From the NCBI GenBank assembly GCA_029204045.2, contig CM055060.1:54857177-54921176 (forward strand): DNA of 64,000 nucleotides, written 5' to 3'. The notes beneath the pieces are model-generated. The model searched no databases, was not told the DNA's origin, and saw only the letters and a program-made list of their open reading frames with translations. Within the stretch, counting starts at the first letter, position 1; each line of letters opens with the position of its first letter. This stretch comes from Tillandsia leiboldiana. Its lineage: Eukaryota; Streptophyta; Magnoliopsida; Poales; Bromeliaceae. This document shows positions 45,201 to 55,625 of the stretch, piece after piece. The translations under genes and the position numbers were made by a program.

Positions 45201-45706
45201 ATATCGAACACCTACACAAGACAACCACACGTAATGTAAAGATTCGGCAAACGCGCTAGCACACGACTAAAGAGAAAACATGCACCTATCTTTCTATTGA
45301 AATCCATATATTAAAAAAAAAAACAAGCCAGCAAAATGAAAATAAGTTATAGAGTTATCAGCGTAAAGTATTCTGGCAAGTATAGAAGGACGGTCAGAGA
45401 GGCGAACCTAAGTGTCCTTTGCAACTTAAATTTCATTGATCAAATTGAAGCAGGATACAGCTATTTTAGCCGATCTTTTGGTAACATCAGCACCAAGTTG
45501 ATACATGAAATCATTCAATTTATTACTATGATTATCGTAACTCTTCTAGCAGCTATAAGTGCGAAGAGAAACTCTTTTCTTGAATGCCTTCACCTCTTTT
45601 TACATTTTATATATGCGCAGCTCCCAATAGCTGAGACTGCTCCTCCTATCAAAATTCTGTAACTATAACCAACTCACAAACGGGATGAAAGTTCTCCCAT
45701 CCAACT
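42246..45706. other. Region between two minus-strand genes, no coding sequence found
   Basis: Moderate composition, less AT-rich than the transposon zones, without repeats apart from the 52-bp tandem unit. It may include untranslated exons of the ATL gene at its right side or promoter of the gene to its left. No reading frame with a recognisable domain. Confidence 0.4.
42739..42880. repeat. 52-bp tandem repeat, about 2.7 units
   Basis: Units start at about 42741, 42793 and 42845 with TAACA(A/G)AAAATAATAACT, followed by AAAATATCTAAATCTATC and AGATTCTTATTCAGG. Only a few substitutions separate them. Confidence 0.85.
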
Positions 45707-46822
45707 TCACATTGGGAGAATGGAACTCCTGGCACGTCCATGTCTAGAGAAGAAGAGCCCCCTGCTGCTGCTCGGCAAGGATCTTCCGATTTCAAGACAA
45801 CCCCTTTGAGTCGATGCTACTTTCGAAGGATTCCCCTGCTTCTCCATATCTTTAGAGCTCTGCTCTTCTTGATCAATGGGTTCCTTCCCACTCTCATCGG
45901 CACCCTGTTCCTCCACCATCCCGGCCACATTCATACTTATTAAGGGCCAGTCCACGGAAACCGACCGCCGAACCGGCTGCAACCAACTCTCTCCCAAATC
46001 ACTATAGATCGCCGAAGATTCGGAGCCCCCAGCGGGCAAAACCCCCGCAGGCAATTCGTCGAACACGTCGTGGGCGCCGACTCCGATCTCCGTTCTTACT
46101 CCACCGTCTTCCTCCCCGTCTAAAACCCTAGCGGATCGGGCTTCGGCCTCCGAACTCTCCAACTGGCGAGCGGCGCGAGCAGGGAGGGCGTCGCCGGCGG
46201 GCGCGGGATCGACGATGCAGGCCCGGCAGAGGGGGCAGCTGACGTGGGAGCGCAGCCACGTGTCGATGCACGCCATGTGGAAGGCGTGGGCGCACTTGGG
46301 GAGCAGCCGAACGAGCTCGCCGTCCTGGAACTCGCCGAGGCACACGGAGCAGTCGGCGGCGCCGAGGAGCCCCGCGCCGGACTTGTACTCCGCCACCGCG
46401 ATCGACGCGATCGTGGCCTCGTCGAGCCCCACGGTCCTGATGTACCACACGTGGTGCGCCACCCCATCCCCGTCCCACTGCCCCTCCCCCTCCCACTCCC
46501 CCACCTCAGCGGCAGAGGCGGCGCCACCGCTTGCTGTGGAGGAGGCGCGGCGTAGGCGGCGGCGGCGGCGGAGGAGGAGGAGGATGACGGCGGAGAAGGA
46601 GAGGAGGACGAGGAAGAGGGCGGCGGCGAGGAGGAGGGAGGCGACGAGGTGGAGGTGTCGGTGGTCGAGGTGGAGGGGGACTTCTGCCGGGGTCGACGGC
46701 GGAGGCGGAGGCGGAGGCGGAGGCAGCAGCAGCGGCGGAAGAGGGAAGCAGGGGAGGTAGGAGCAGAGGACGTAGCAATCGGGGCAAACCGGGGTGGGGA
46801 TGATCCGACGGCCGGGCTCCAT
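45707..46822 (-). CDS. RING-H2 ubiquitin ligase, ATL51/52/54 type
   Basis: A single exon of 371 residues. The ATG at 46822 (MEPGRRIIPTPVCP) is used because the frame upstream has only a GTG. A proline run (34-42) precedes a membrane span at about 58-84, then an Arg-rich cytosolic stop-transfer (RRRRRLRR). The GLD motif is at 132-134 in YIRTVGLDEATI. A complete RING-H2 finger runs from C158 to C199 (C158, C161, C177, H179, H182, C185, C196, C199; CSVCLGEF, LLPKCAHAFH, CIDTWL, CPLC). Family knowledge: ATLs are membrane-anchored E3 ligases that recruit E2 through the RING-H2, and this subclass has been linked to secondary-wall formation. The acidic and Ser-rich tail has no known domain. A G-box-like CACGTG occurs just upstream (about 46840). 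Intact, unlike the ATL6-type copy at 5097-6368. Confidence 0.93.
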   Translation of the reverse strand: MEPGRRIIPTPVCPDCYVLCSYLPCFPLPPLLLPPPPPPPPPSTPAEVPLHLDHRHLHLVASLLLAAALFLVLLSFSAVILLLLRRRRRLRRASSTASGGAASAAEVGEWEGEGQWDGDGVAHHVWYIRTVGLDEATIASIAVAEYKSGAGLLGAADCSVCLGEFQDGELVRLLPKCAHAFHMACIDTWLRSHVSCPLCRACIVDPAPAGDALPARAARQLESSEAEARSARVLDGEEDGGVRTEIGVGAHDVFDELPAGVLPAGGSESSAIYSDLGESWLQPVRRSVSVDWPLISMNVAGMVEEQGADESGKEPIDQEEQSSKDMEKQGNPSKVASTQRGCLEIGRSLPSSSRGLFFSRHGRARSSILPM

Positions 46823-49319
46823 CTGATTTGATCGGATCACGTGGGATCGGACGGTGGTGATGGGGAGCTCCTTCGCATGGCGGTGTCGCGCCGTGCGGGA
46901 GTACAGGGACTATGGGAGGAAGCAGGCGGAGCCAGAGGAGCTTTAGTCTTCGCGTTCGGTAGTTGGTGGAGTCAAAGGGAGTGGGCAGTAGCCAGGAGGT
47001 AATTCCACCGCCCAGGTGAGACTACTGCTATACGAATACCCCAAAATCTACCCCAAACTATCTATAACTATAAAAATATATAAAACACGGACTTGAAAAT
47101 TTTGATTTTTAATGCGACTTCTTTCATATCTTCTTCTCTCCCTTTAACAACTAAAATTTAAGAAAACTCTTCAAAGTCATGTGCTAGCAAATTAGATAAT
47201 ATTTTCTTGTTAAATTAAATAGTAACTATAGAATCATCATTTGAATTATTATTATCTAATTTGGTATGTTTCAATTTCAACATAATTTACAAAAAAAAAA
47301 AATTTATGATTATTTATTTATTTATTTAAAATAAATCTTTAAAATTATTATAAAGATTTAATTAAATATTTGGAAAATAAAAAAAAATAAAGAAAGGTGC
47401 TTAATTAAGGATTGGTTCATATCCGTTGGCGTGACGTGGCTTGAGTGGTTGGGGCATTGTGGGAGAGTTGCGGGTAAGCAAAGTGGGTGGAAATTATGGG
47501 AAAGTTATTAAAGATTGATGCTACAGGCAAATAGATAAAGTTAGGTGTGTTTGTTCGTTTCTAGATAATTCTTTAGTTTTTTTTGATAGTTTTTCTAAAT
47601 AATTTATACCATATATAATTTGATAGTCACATCAAAAAAAATAATTTTTGTAGTACATATCTTGCCAATAAAGGCATGAACCACTAGAACCACATGTTCC
47701 ATGCAAATTTTGAACACCATAAATTGATTATAAAATATGCATAAAAATTATTTTTAATAATATAATAAACTATTTAAATCATTTTTATTATATATATAAG
47801 GGTATATATATAATATTATAATATTATTTATTTTATAGTATTAATTATTAAATATTTAACAAATTATTTAATATTCTGTGAAGTGAATTATATTTTTGAA
47901 ATTATAAATACATCTTATTAAACACTGATGAGTGCATATTTGTATATGCACTACATATTTAATTTCTTTAACAAAAACTTTAAAATTAATTTATTAAATA
48001 TAATTTAAGTTATTTATAGACCAGATATATTTAATTAAAATTTGATTTTAAACTATTAGTCATTAAATAAAATATTAATATACACAATGTGCTTGTAATA
48101 GTCTTTTTTTTCTCTCCAATGAATTTTAACAAGATAAAGACACTCTCACATATTCCTCAATTTTTAAATAAGTGCTCTAAATTTAATTTTTTAGTTAAAA
48201 AATTAATTTGTAGAATAGTCATCAAAATTAATAATTTGATTAAATTTTTAAATAAAATTGTTAGAATAATTTAACTCTACAACTAATAAAAGTTAAGAAA
48301 ATATTAATAAAAAAAATATTTTTTATAATGTACGTAAGATTATTGTATAGATTTTTTCCTTTTTTTTATTTTTTTAGTTAAATTTTTTTAATTTTTTAAT
48401 TTAAAAATTTTAATAACTATATATTTTAATTTGCTAAAATATTATCTATCCCACGTCCCTATAATAGTGTTCTAAGTTTTTTTTTTTTTTTTTTTAAAGG
48501 TTAATTAATAGAAAGTTAATGTAATTCACATCACAAGACAAAAGTACGGTAAGGACTAAAATGCATACAAAGTTAGGGCGACGATGTTAATAGCAGTGGA
48601 AGTTGGTGGTTGAGATTTAGGTCTCAATTGAATACACTATAAAATAAAAAAAAAAATACTATTTATATATCTATACTAGAGTATATATCTTATATTTTAC
48701 TTATTATATAAATTTTACTAATTATTTTAAAATAATTAGTAAAAAACTCTCCGATCATTCTAAAATAAATAAAATGTGTATTATACATAAATTTTATTTA
48801 GAGTGTATGAATAGTATTACTCAAAATAACAGAATAATTTTATCAATATCCTTCTAGGAAACAATAATTTTATAAATATTTTTCTAAATAGGAAAATATC
48901 ATCAGTACCTTCAAAAAATAAAAAATATTCACAAATACCTTTAAAGTTACCATTCTGTCAAAAGGTCATAATATTATTTTTATCCCTAACATTAATTTAG
49001 CTAAATGTAATAATTTAAGATTAATTATATGATCAATTTTTAACGTTTGAATCACATAATAATTTAACATTCTCTTTCAAATCTTACAATTAAAGATCTA
49101 CAGTCTGTTAAGTGTAATAATTAAATCTCCTTATTATTTTAGCTTTTAAAGTATACATAGTTGTTATGCAATTGTCCATATATATTACTATTCAACATTA
49201 TTTATTTCAAGATATAAATTATTTTAAAACTTTATTTAAATAACTCACTTATCTCATACAAATAATATTTTGATATCAAAATTCTTGATATTAGAGCATT
49301 TCTTATATGATCCGCACAA

Positions 49320-49323
<4 letters not shown>
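46823..49323. other. AT-rich intergenic sequence, no gene seen
   Basis: First about 150 bases are the GC-rich upstream region of the ATL gene. Beyond this the DNA is strongly AT-rich with homopolymer runs (48478-48497 T run) and a degenerate MITE-A. Confidence 0.5.
48640..48832. mobile_element. Degenerate MITE-A
   Basis: The right end GAGTGTATGAATAGTATTACTC corresponds to the GTGTACAGGTAGCATTGCTC terminus. An internal symmetric TTACTAATTATTTTAAAATAATTAGTAA-type core replaces the usual central palindrome. Old copy. Confidence 0.35.

Positions 49324-49392
<69 letters not shown>
49324..49392. repeat. (TA)n microsatellite
   Basis: About 34 TA units, left of the inverted TRIM. Confidence 0.95.
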
Positions 49393-49395
<3 letters not shown>

Positions 49396-49399
49396 AGGC

Positions 49400-49690
49400 T
49401 ATTATACTTGAATATTGATCTAAAATATTTAAATCTAGTTATTATTAATAGCGGTCCAAATTCAATTACATATTACAGACATATATAGACTTCTAGACGT
49501 GGCTCATGCAGATTCAAGAGGTGACTCAAACCAAATTCGTAGTGTAGTATTTTGCCCCGCATAGTATTTAGCTCTCACACTTTCAGTTGATATTCGTCTC
49601 TGAGATCATTTGTGACGATCAGACCCGTTAACAATAATAACTCGCTGAGTCCAAACCACCAACTCAAAATACTTATGCCTAGTTATTATT
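49400..49690 (-). mobile_element. TRIM-like element, inverted relative to 52430-52745
   Basis: Its complement matches the right half of the TRIM cluster at 52.4-52.7 kb. Shared strings include AGACTTCTAGACGTG, CCAAATTCGTAG, ATAGTATTTAGCTC and TGATATTCGTCTCTGA, the last being complementary to a degenerate TGATATCAGAGA primer-binding site. Two short LTR-like blocks with TAGTTATTATTAATAGCGG flank the middle. Confidence 0.6.
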
Positions 49691-49692
49691 AA

Positions 49693-49838
49693 TAGCGGGC
49701 TATTACACTATCAATAGCACCCATTAGTGCTATTAGATTTTTTATCCTTGGATAAGAAAATGCGTGGTTAGGATGATAGTGGACGCCTTGAATTTAGTGG
49801 GCGGTTGAGAAAATAGTATGATCTACAGAATGAAAATA
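49693..49838. mobile_element. MITE-B copy 6, left part only
   Basis: CTATTACACTATCAATAGCACC, GGATAAGAAAATGCGTGGTT and GGATGATAGTGG are family motifs. The element is interrupted by the TRIM at 49839. The rest on the far side is short and degraded into a TA array. Confidence 0.5.
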
Positions 49839-50285
49839 TAGCATCCTAATAGTCCCACATCGGATGTGATTGAAATTGTAATTGAGTATATAAAAGATAT
49901 GAACACTAGTAATAATAATTGAGTTAAAATATTTTAGATTGTGGTTTGGACCCAACGAATTATTATTGCTAGTGGGTCGGGTTGTTATATTTGGTATCAA
50001 AGCCAATAATCAACCGTAAGTGTGTAACGAGTCTCGTCTAAGCCTAAATCTAAATGACAGAGTATCACATCGCCTGATGATCTTGGGTTGTGTGTGTGTT
50101 TGGACTGACGAGAACGTCAGGCCTAAACGGAAGGAGTTTGTGAGACACCCTAATAGTCCCACATCATATGTGATTAGTAATATTAACTGAGCGTAAGCAT
50201 TTTGGACTTTAGCTTGAGCCTAATGAGTTATTATTGATAGTGGGTCGGAGTTATTATTGATAGTGGGTCGGATCGGATCGTTACA
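49839..50285 (+). mobile_element. TRIM (miniature LTR retrotransposon, 447 bp)
   Basis: The 5' LTR is about 49839-49989. It is followed at once by TTTGGTATCAAAGCC, a near match to the initiator-Met tRNA primer-binding site (TGGTATCAGAGC). A short non-coding interior and a purine tract (AAACGGAAGGAG, about 50125) precede the 3' LTR (50141-50285, TGAGACACC...CGTTACA). The flanking GAAAATA (49832-49838 and 50286-50292) is a target-duplication-like match. No gag or pol, as expected for a TRIM. Confidence 0.75.
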
Positions 50286-50295
50286 GAAAATAATT

Positions 50296-51087
<792 letters not shown>

Positions 51088-51590
51088 CAGGGACGAAGCC
51101 AAAATTTAATTTCTAGAGGGGCCAAAGGCTATACAATTAAAAAAATTTAAATTTAAATTTAAAATTGTTAAGTATATTTGATGCCATTCAAAGTACATAC
51201 ATATCAACAATTATAATTTTTAGACATTTATATTTTACAGCCCATAATATTTTTTTTTTTCACTGCTGATTTTTAGGACTATTAGATACTTAAATTCATA
51301 TATACTTAAATTTATAACTTCTTATATATTTAATATGCAAGTATTATGAATGTCATAAAATATGATGTATGGTGTATCAGGTGCATCTAATTATTTTAAA
51401 AAAATTTCTTTAGTGATACACACTAAAAAACTTTTTATATAGGCAATTAACGTAATATTTGTTTAGCTACAACTACTTATTTTTTAAATCAATAACAATA
51501 TAGGGACCTAAAGTGAATATTTTAAAAGTTGGGGGGGAGGGGGGGGGGGGGGCATGGCCCCCCCTCAGTTTACATATGGCTTCGTCACTG
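51088..51590. mobile_element. hAT-type MITE (503 bp) with an extreme G tract
   Basis: Terminal inverted repeats CAGGGACGAAGCCA and TGGCTTCGTCACTG are flanked by a perfect 8-bp duplication GTTGGAAG (51080-51087 and 51591-51598), as made by hAT transposases. The subterminal motifs AGAGGGGCC and GGCATGGCCCCCCC also pair. The right subterminal region contains about 20 G in a 25-base window (51530-51552). Non-coding. Confidence 0.88.
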
Positions 51591-51802
51591 GTTGGAAGGA
51601 AGGATGATCATGTTAATTTTTTTGAGCAATATAATTCATACACTCTAAAAAGATGTATGATGCACATCCACTTATTTAGGAGTGAAGTAAATTTTATTGA
51701 TAACTTCAAAGTGATCAGTGAAAGACACTCCATTTTTGAATAGATAAAATATAAGATTTAATACCTTGTACCCTTCAATGTAAAAAAATTTAAAAATATG
51801 AA

Positions 51803-51975
51803 CAATGCTATTCATACATCCGAAATCGGATGTACGATATATATTTTATTTATTTTGAGGTGAACATTTTTTTACTTGTCACTTCGAAGTGACCAGTTAA
51901 ATTTACTTCATTTCATAATAGATGGTGTATAAAATATATACCCGATTTTGAGTGTACAAAAAACATTTTTTCTTA
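51803..51975. mobile_element. Degenerate MITE-A (about 170 bp)
   Basis: AACAATGCTATTCATACATCC at the left, the central perfect palindrome GTCACTTCGAAGTGAC, and GGTGTATAAAATATATACCC with GAGTGTAC to the right keep the MITE-A layout. A still weaker relative may precede it at about 51622-51790. Confidence 0.55.
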
Positions 51976-52110
51976 AAATATAGTTATGATAATTTTTTTT
52001 TTTTGACAGATATATACTGTGTTATTCATTTTGTTCTTTAGTTTTTGGTAAATTTAAATAAAAAATATGAAATAATTAGATTTTGAACATAAAATTTTGG
52101 ATATTAATCG

Positions 52111-52745
52111 TGTGGCATCTCAATAGTTTCACATCAGATAAAAATGAGATAATAATAATTGGACTTAAGTATTTTGGACCAGTGGTTTGGGCCAAGTTAT
52201 TATTGCTAGTTGATCGGGTTATTACATTTGGTATCAGAGTCAATCATCGATCGAAAATGTGTGACGAGTTTCGACTGAGCCAAGAGCTGAGTGGCAAGTC
52301 TAGTGAAACAAGTCTCACATCGCTGGCCTTGGGTTGTGTGTGATTTGACTGACGAGAATGTCAAACCTAAACAGGGAGAGTCCGTGACACCCGTCTTACA
52401 TCGGATGAGAATGTGGTAATAATAACTGGACTTAAGTATTTTGAGTCGATGGTTTAAGCTCAGCGAGTTATTATTACTAACAGTTCTGATCGTCACAAAT
52501 GATATCAGAGACGAATATCAACTAAAAATGTAAGAGCTAAATACTATGCGGGACAAATTGCTATACCACGAATTTGGTGCGAGCCACCTCTTGAACCCAC
52601 ATAAGTCACGTCTAGAAGTCTATATATGTTTGTAATCTATAATTGAATTTAGACCGCTATTAATAATAACTAAATTTGAATATTTTTGATCGATAATTTA
52701 AACCTAATGAGTTATCAGTTATTATTATTAGCATATCTGGCTACA
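52111..52745 (+). mobile_element. Tandem TRIM cluster with three LTR-like blocks
   Basis: LTR-1 is 52111-52226 (TGTGGCATCTC...TTATTACA), followed by TTTGGTATCAGAGTC, a primer-binding site for initiator-Met tRNA. A purine tract (AAACAGGGAGAG, about 52370) precedes LTR-2 (52385-52497, TGACACCC...CGTCACA), which is followed by a second site (AATGATATCAGAGAC). A third block (about 52620-52745) shares ATTAATAATAACTAAATTTG and AATGAGTTAT. The LTR-int-LTR-int-LTR order is that of a recombined tandem TRIM. Confidence 0.65.
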
Positions 52746-53651
52746 AATCATAAAGTCCTTAAACAACTTTGCTAGGTAAGATAGATTAACAAAATAATTA
52801 ATACTAATGTTGGCCAATGGAGAAAAAAAACGTCTTACTCAAATAAAGCGCCTAGTAACAAAATAAATGCCAACACCAACTATTCAATCTCAAACATTCA
52901 TAACTTTTTTTTGTTACTTTGTACGGTGATTTACCATCTATTTTACTATTTATTTTTATCATTTATTATGATTAAAACTAAACAGTTAATTTTATTTTAT
53001 TAATACATTCTTGACTAAAATATTAAATATAAATATTAAAAATATGTTCTCTCACATGTTAAATTTATAGAGATAAATAATTATTAAATAAAAAAAATTT
53101 AATTCAAAAATCACTAATTAATATAAAAAATATTAATTTAAATATAAAAGTATCGTTATCAGCACGAGTTAGAGAGCCACGTGAGACGAGTGGTAGATAT
53201 AAAATATAAAATTATTTTTATCTAATAATTTAAATTTTTGAGCAATAGATATGAAATATAAAATTATTCTTATTTAATAACTTAAACTTTTGAAAAGAGT
53301 GGGCACTTCAAATCGTTTAGAACATGATAGTACTTTTTTTTTGTTTTTTTTTGTTTTTTTCTTTTTTTTTTGAGAGAAGCACATGATAGGTCTGGTGGTA
53401 GCTTTTGTCAACAGCTCCAATCCTTCTAACAAAGACCATGAGAAGCTTCCTACGAAACCTCTCTTTGCTTGGTCAAAATTAAATGTACAAGGAATCAACA
53501 ATGAAAATGAAATGAGATCCCCAAAAATAAAAATAAAAATACACCAATAAATAAATCCACAGCCCAAAATGACCAATAAAACAAGCACCTTGTCCCAAGT
53601 TATCTCCTTCCTCCACTAAGTTTTCACCAATTTAAGTTGATTCACGTAACC
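52746..53651. other. Intergenic and presumed promoter of the next gene
   Basis: AT-rich. A T/G-rich homopolymer stretch (53332-53372) precedes the gene. No coding frame of its own. Confidence 0.45.
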
Positions 53652-55625
53652 ATGCCCATGGCACTTGCGCGTTCTCTCATTTGCTCCGTTCGCAGTAGCT
53701 CTCTTCGTCAACCTCCTCTCGTCGATCAAACCGTGTCGATCTCTTTACCGGTTCGCGGGCATCGAGCTGTTGTCGCTCTTGCGATGGATGCGTCCCGTGC
53801 CGACACCGCAGTTCCGACGAAAGAAGACTCAAAGTATACATGTTATCCTTACTCAAACCATTGAAAGCAATATACATAAGTACATACATGAAATATAAGA
53901 ACATTGCTTTGCTATATTTTCTTGTTACATTTCCTTGTGATGCTACTTTGATGTAGAGGGACAAATATGACCATTGGATCAGCAGAGGCCGCAGAAGCGA
54001 GTAAAGGGGATCAAGAGTATGTGATCTTCATCAAAGATTATGCCCTTTTTTTCTTCTTCTTTTTGTTAAAACTTTATATAATTGCGTTTTTCGTGAACGT
54101 GATTAATTGTTTTTAGGTGGATAGTACTGCATACGAACAGCGAGACCGGTTCGGCTAATTCCGGCGGTCGCGGCGGTTTTCCTCTAACCAGCATTCCAAT
54201 ACCTCACATCCCCCCATGGTAATTATATAAGAGCTTATAAGTTAAAGTTGTTCAAATCATTTTCTCTTCTTAATTCCGGTTCAACATATATGGTCATTAC
54301 ATGAAGAGTTTGTGGTTGGATTTTTTGTGTTCTAAAGGGCAAGATGGGTGTTTGGTACCATATTTTGCGTCGCAATTCCGCTTTACAGGCGAATGAGAAG
54401 AATCGAAGGTACGAATATATTGAGATTCTTTTGCTTTTCGCACAGAACAAGTTCATCTTTGGCTTTAGATAAAAGTTCCAAAATTTCGGACTCCGATTTC
54501 TTAAAAGCTGAGCGAAATAAATTCTTAATTGTTGGTAGGAAATATGAGCACTTTAATTTGTCATATATGGTGCAATTCTGAGCTTACATAATACTGTAAA
54601 GTTATATTTGTTAGATAAGGTGGAAAAATCCGCGGAAACTGCAATCGAAATCATCGAGAAGGTGGCTGAGGTGACCGGAAAGGTAGCTTCCGAGGTGGCC
54701 AACGCTCTTCCCGGCGACGGAAATTTAAAGGAAGCAGCTTTGAAGATTGAGAAAATTGCTGAAGAAGTAGACGAAGATGCCGAAAAAGCGGAAGCCATCC
54801 TCCACAAGGTCCTCTAGAATGCTAAAATATTATTGTTTTTCTTTTCAATCAAGCATCGTTAATTGCTCAAGAGTTTCAAATCTTGATTAGCATATTATAT
54901 ACAATTAAAATAGTAAGTTATAAATATATTAGTTAGTAATTTAATAATCAAGTATATATTGCACGCACATGAAAATATGATAAACAAATTAAGGTTTAGT
55001 GCTGTTGCAATAATCTTGTTGTAATTAAATACATAGAATTTTTATAGGCATGTGCTTCTTTGAGTTGGACAATTCCAAATTTTTGACCACTTACTTTTGG
55101 ACATTGGTTTTGCTTATAAGGAATTAATTCATCTAAACCTGTTCTCCTAAGTTAAGTTCAAAATGTAGACACTAAGCAAACAAATTAGCATTCAAAGATT
55201 GAAAAGTATTATTAGACTATTAATGTTGAAAAAAATGATGCGCGCAATTAATATTCCAAACTGGAAAAAAAATCTATGTAGGCCTTTTGCTTTCTTTTAA
55301 AATCGAGATAGCCAATGAAACAAACTAGCAATTGTTGGTTTAGGTCACTGTGTAGGTGGAGAAGGTAGTGTGATGTTTATTTTAATTATTTTGTTTTATT
55401 TTATTAATTAATTTAGTTTTTTGGGTAGAGCAGGTTGATGAGATAAGAGAAGAGGTGGATGCAATAGTGAACCCTCTCATCAAGGAAGGGGAGTCCATAG
55501 AGAAAGAAAACCAAGAAGAGGACAAGTCAAAACCTAGCACAGAGGGAGAAAACCAAGAAAAGGAGGAAGCAAAACCTATCACAGATCAATCAGAAGCCAT
55601 TGGAGAATCAAATGATCAGAAATAG
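53652..55625 (+). CDS. Probable plastid-targeted single-span membrane protein, unnamed
   Basis: Six exons join in frame with GT-AG borders: 53652-53833, 53957-54016, 54117-54218, 54338-54408, 54615-54808 and 55434-55625, giving 266 residues. The first ATG (MPMALARSLICSVRSSSLRQ) is used; the frame upstream has only a TTG. The N-terminus is Ser/Arg-rich and poor in acidic residues, as in a chloroplast transit peptide (about 1-55). A Gly/Ser linker leads to a hydrophobic segment at about 117-131 (WVFGTIFCVAIPLY) followed by RRMRRIE. Then comes a Val/Ala/Glu-rich amphipathic helix (KVEKSAETAIEIIEKVAEV and on, about 139-205) and a Glu/Lys-rich tail. I do not recognise a named family. The pattern fits a plastid membrane protein with a coiled-coil domain. 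Function is not inferred. Confidence 0.82.

Noticed and set aside
46215..46760. Plus-strand frames opposite the intact ATL gene
   Set aside because: Arg-rich shadows of the GC-rich minus-strand coding sequence.
46823..46840. Six-residue extension of the ATL54-type protein
   Set aside because: It begins with GTG; the ATG at 46822 is the first standard start.
53637..53651. Start of the plastid-type protein upstream of 53652
   Set aside because: The in-frame extension begins with TTG; the first ATG is at 53652.
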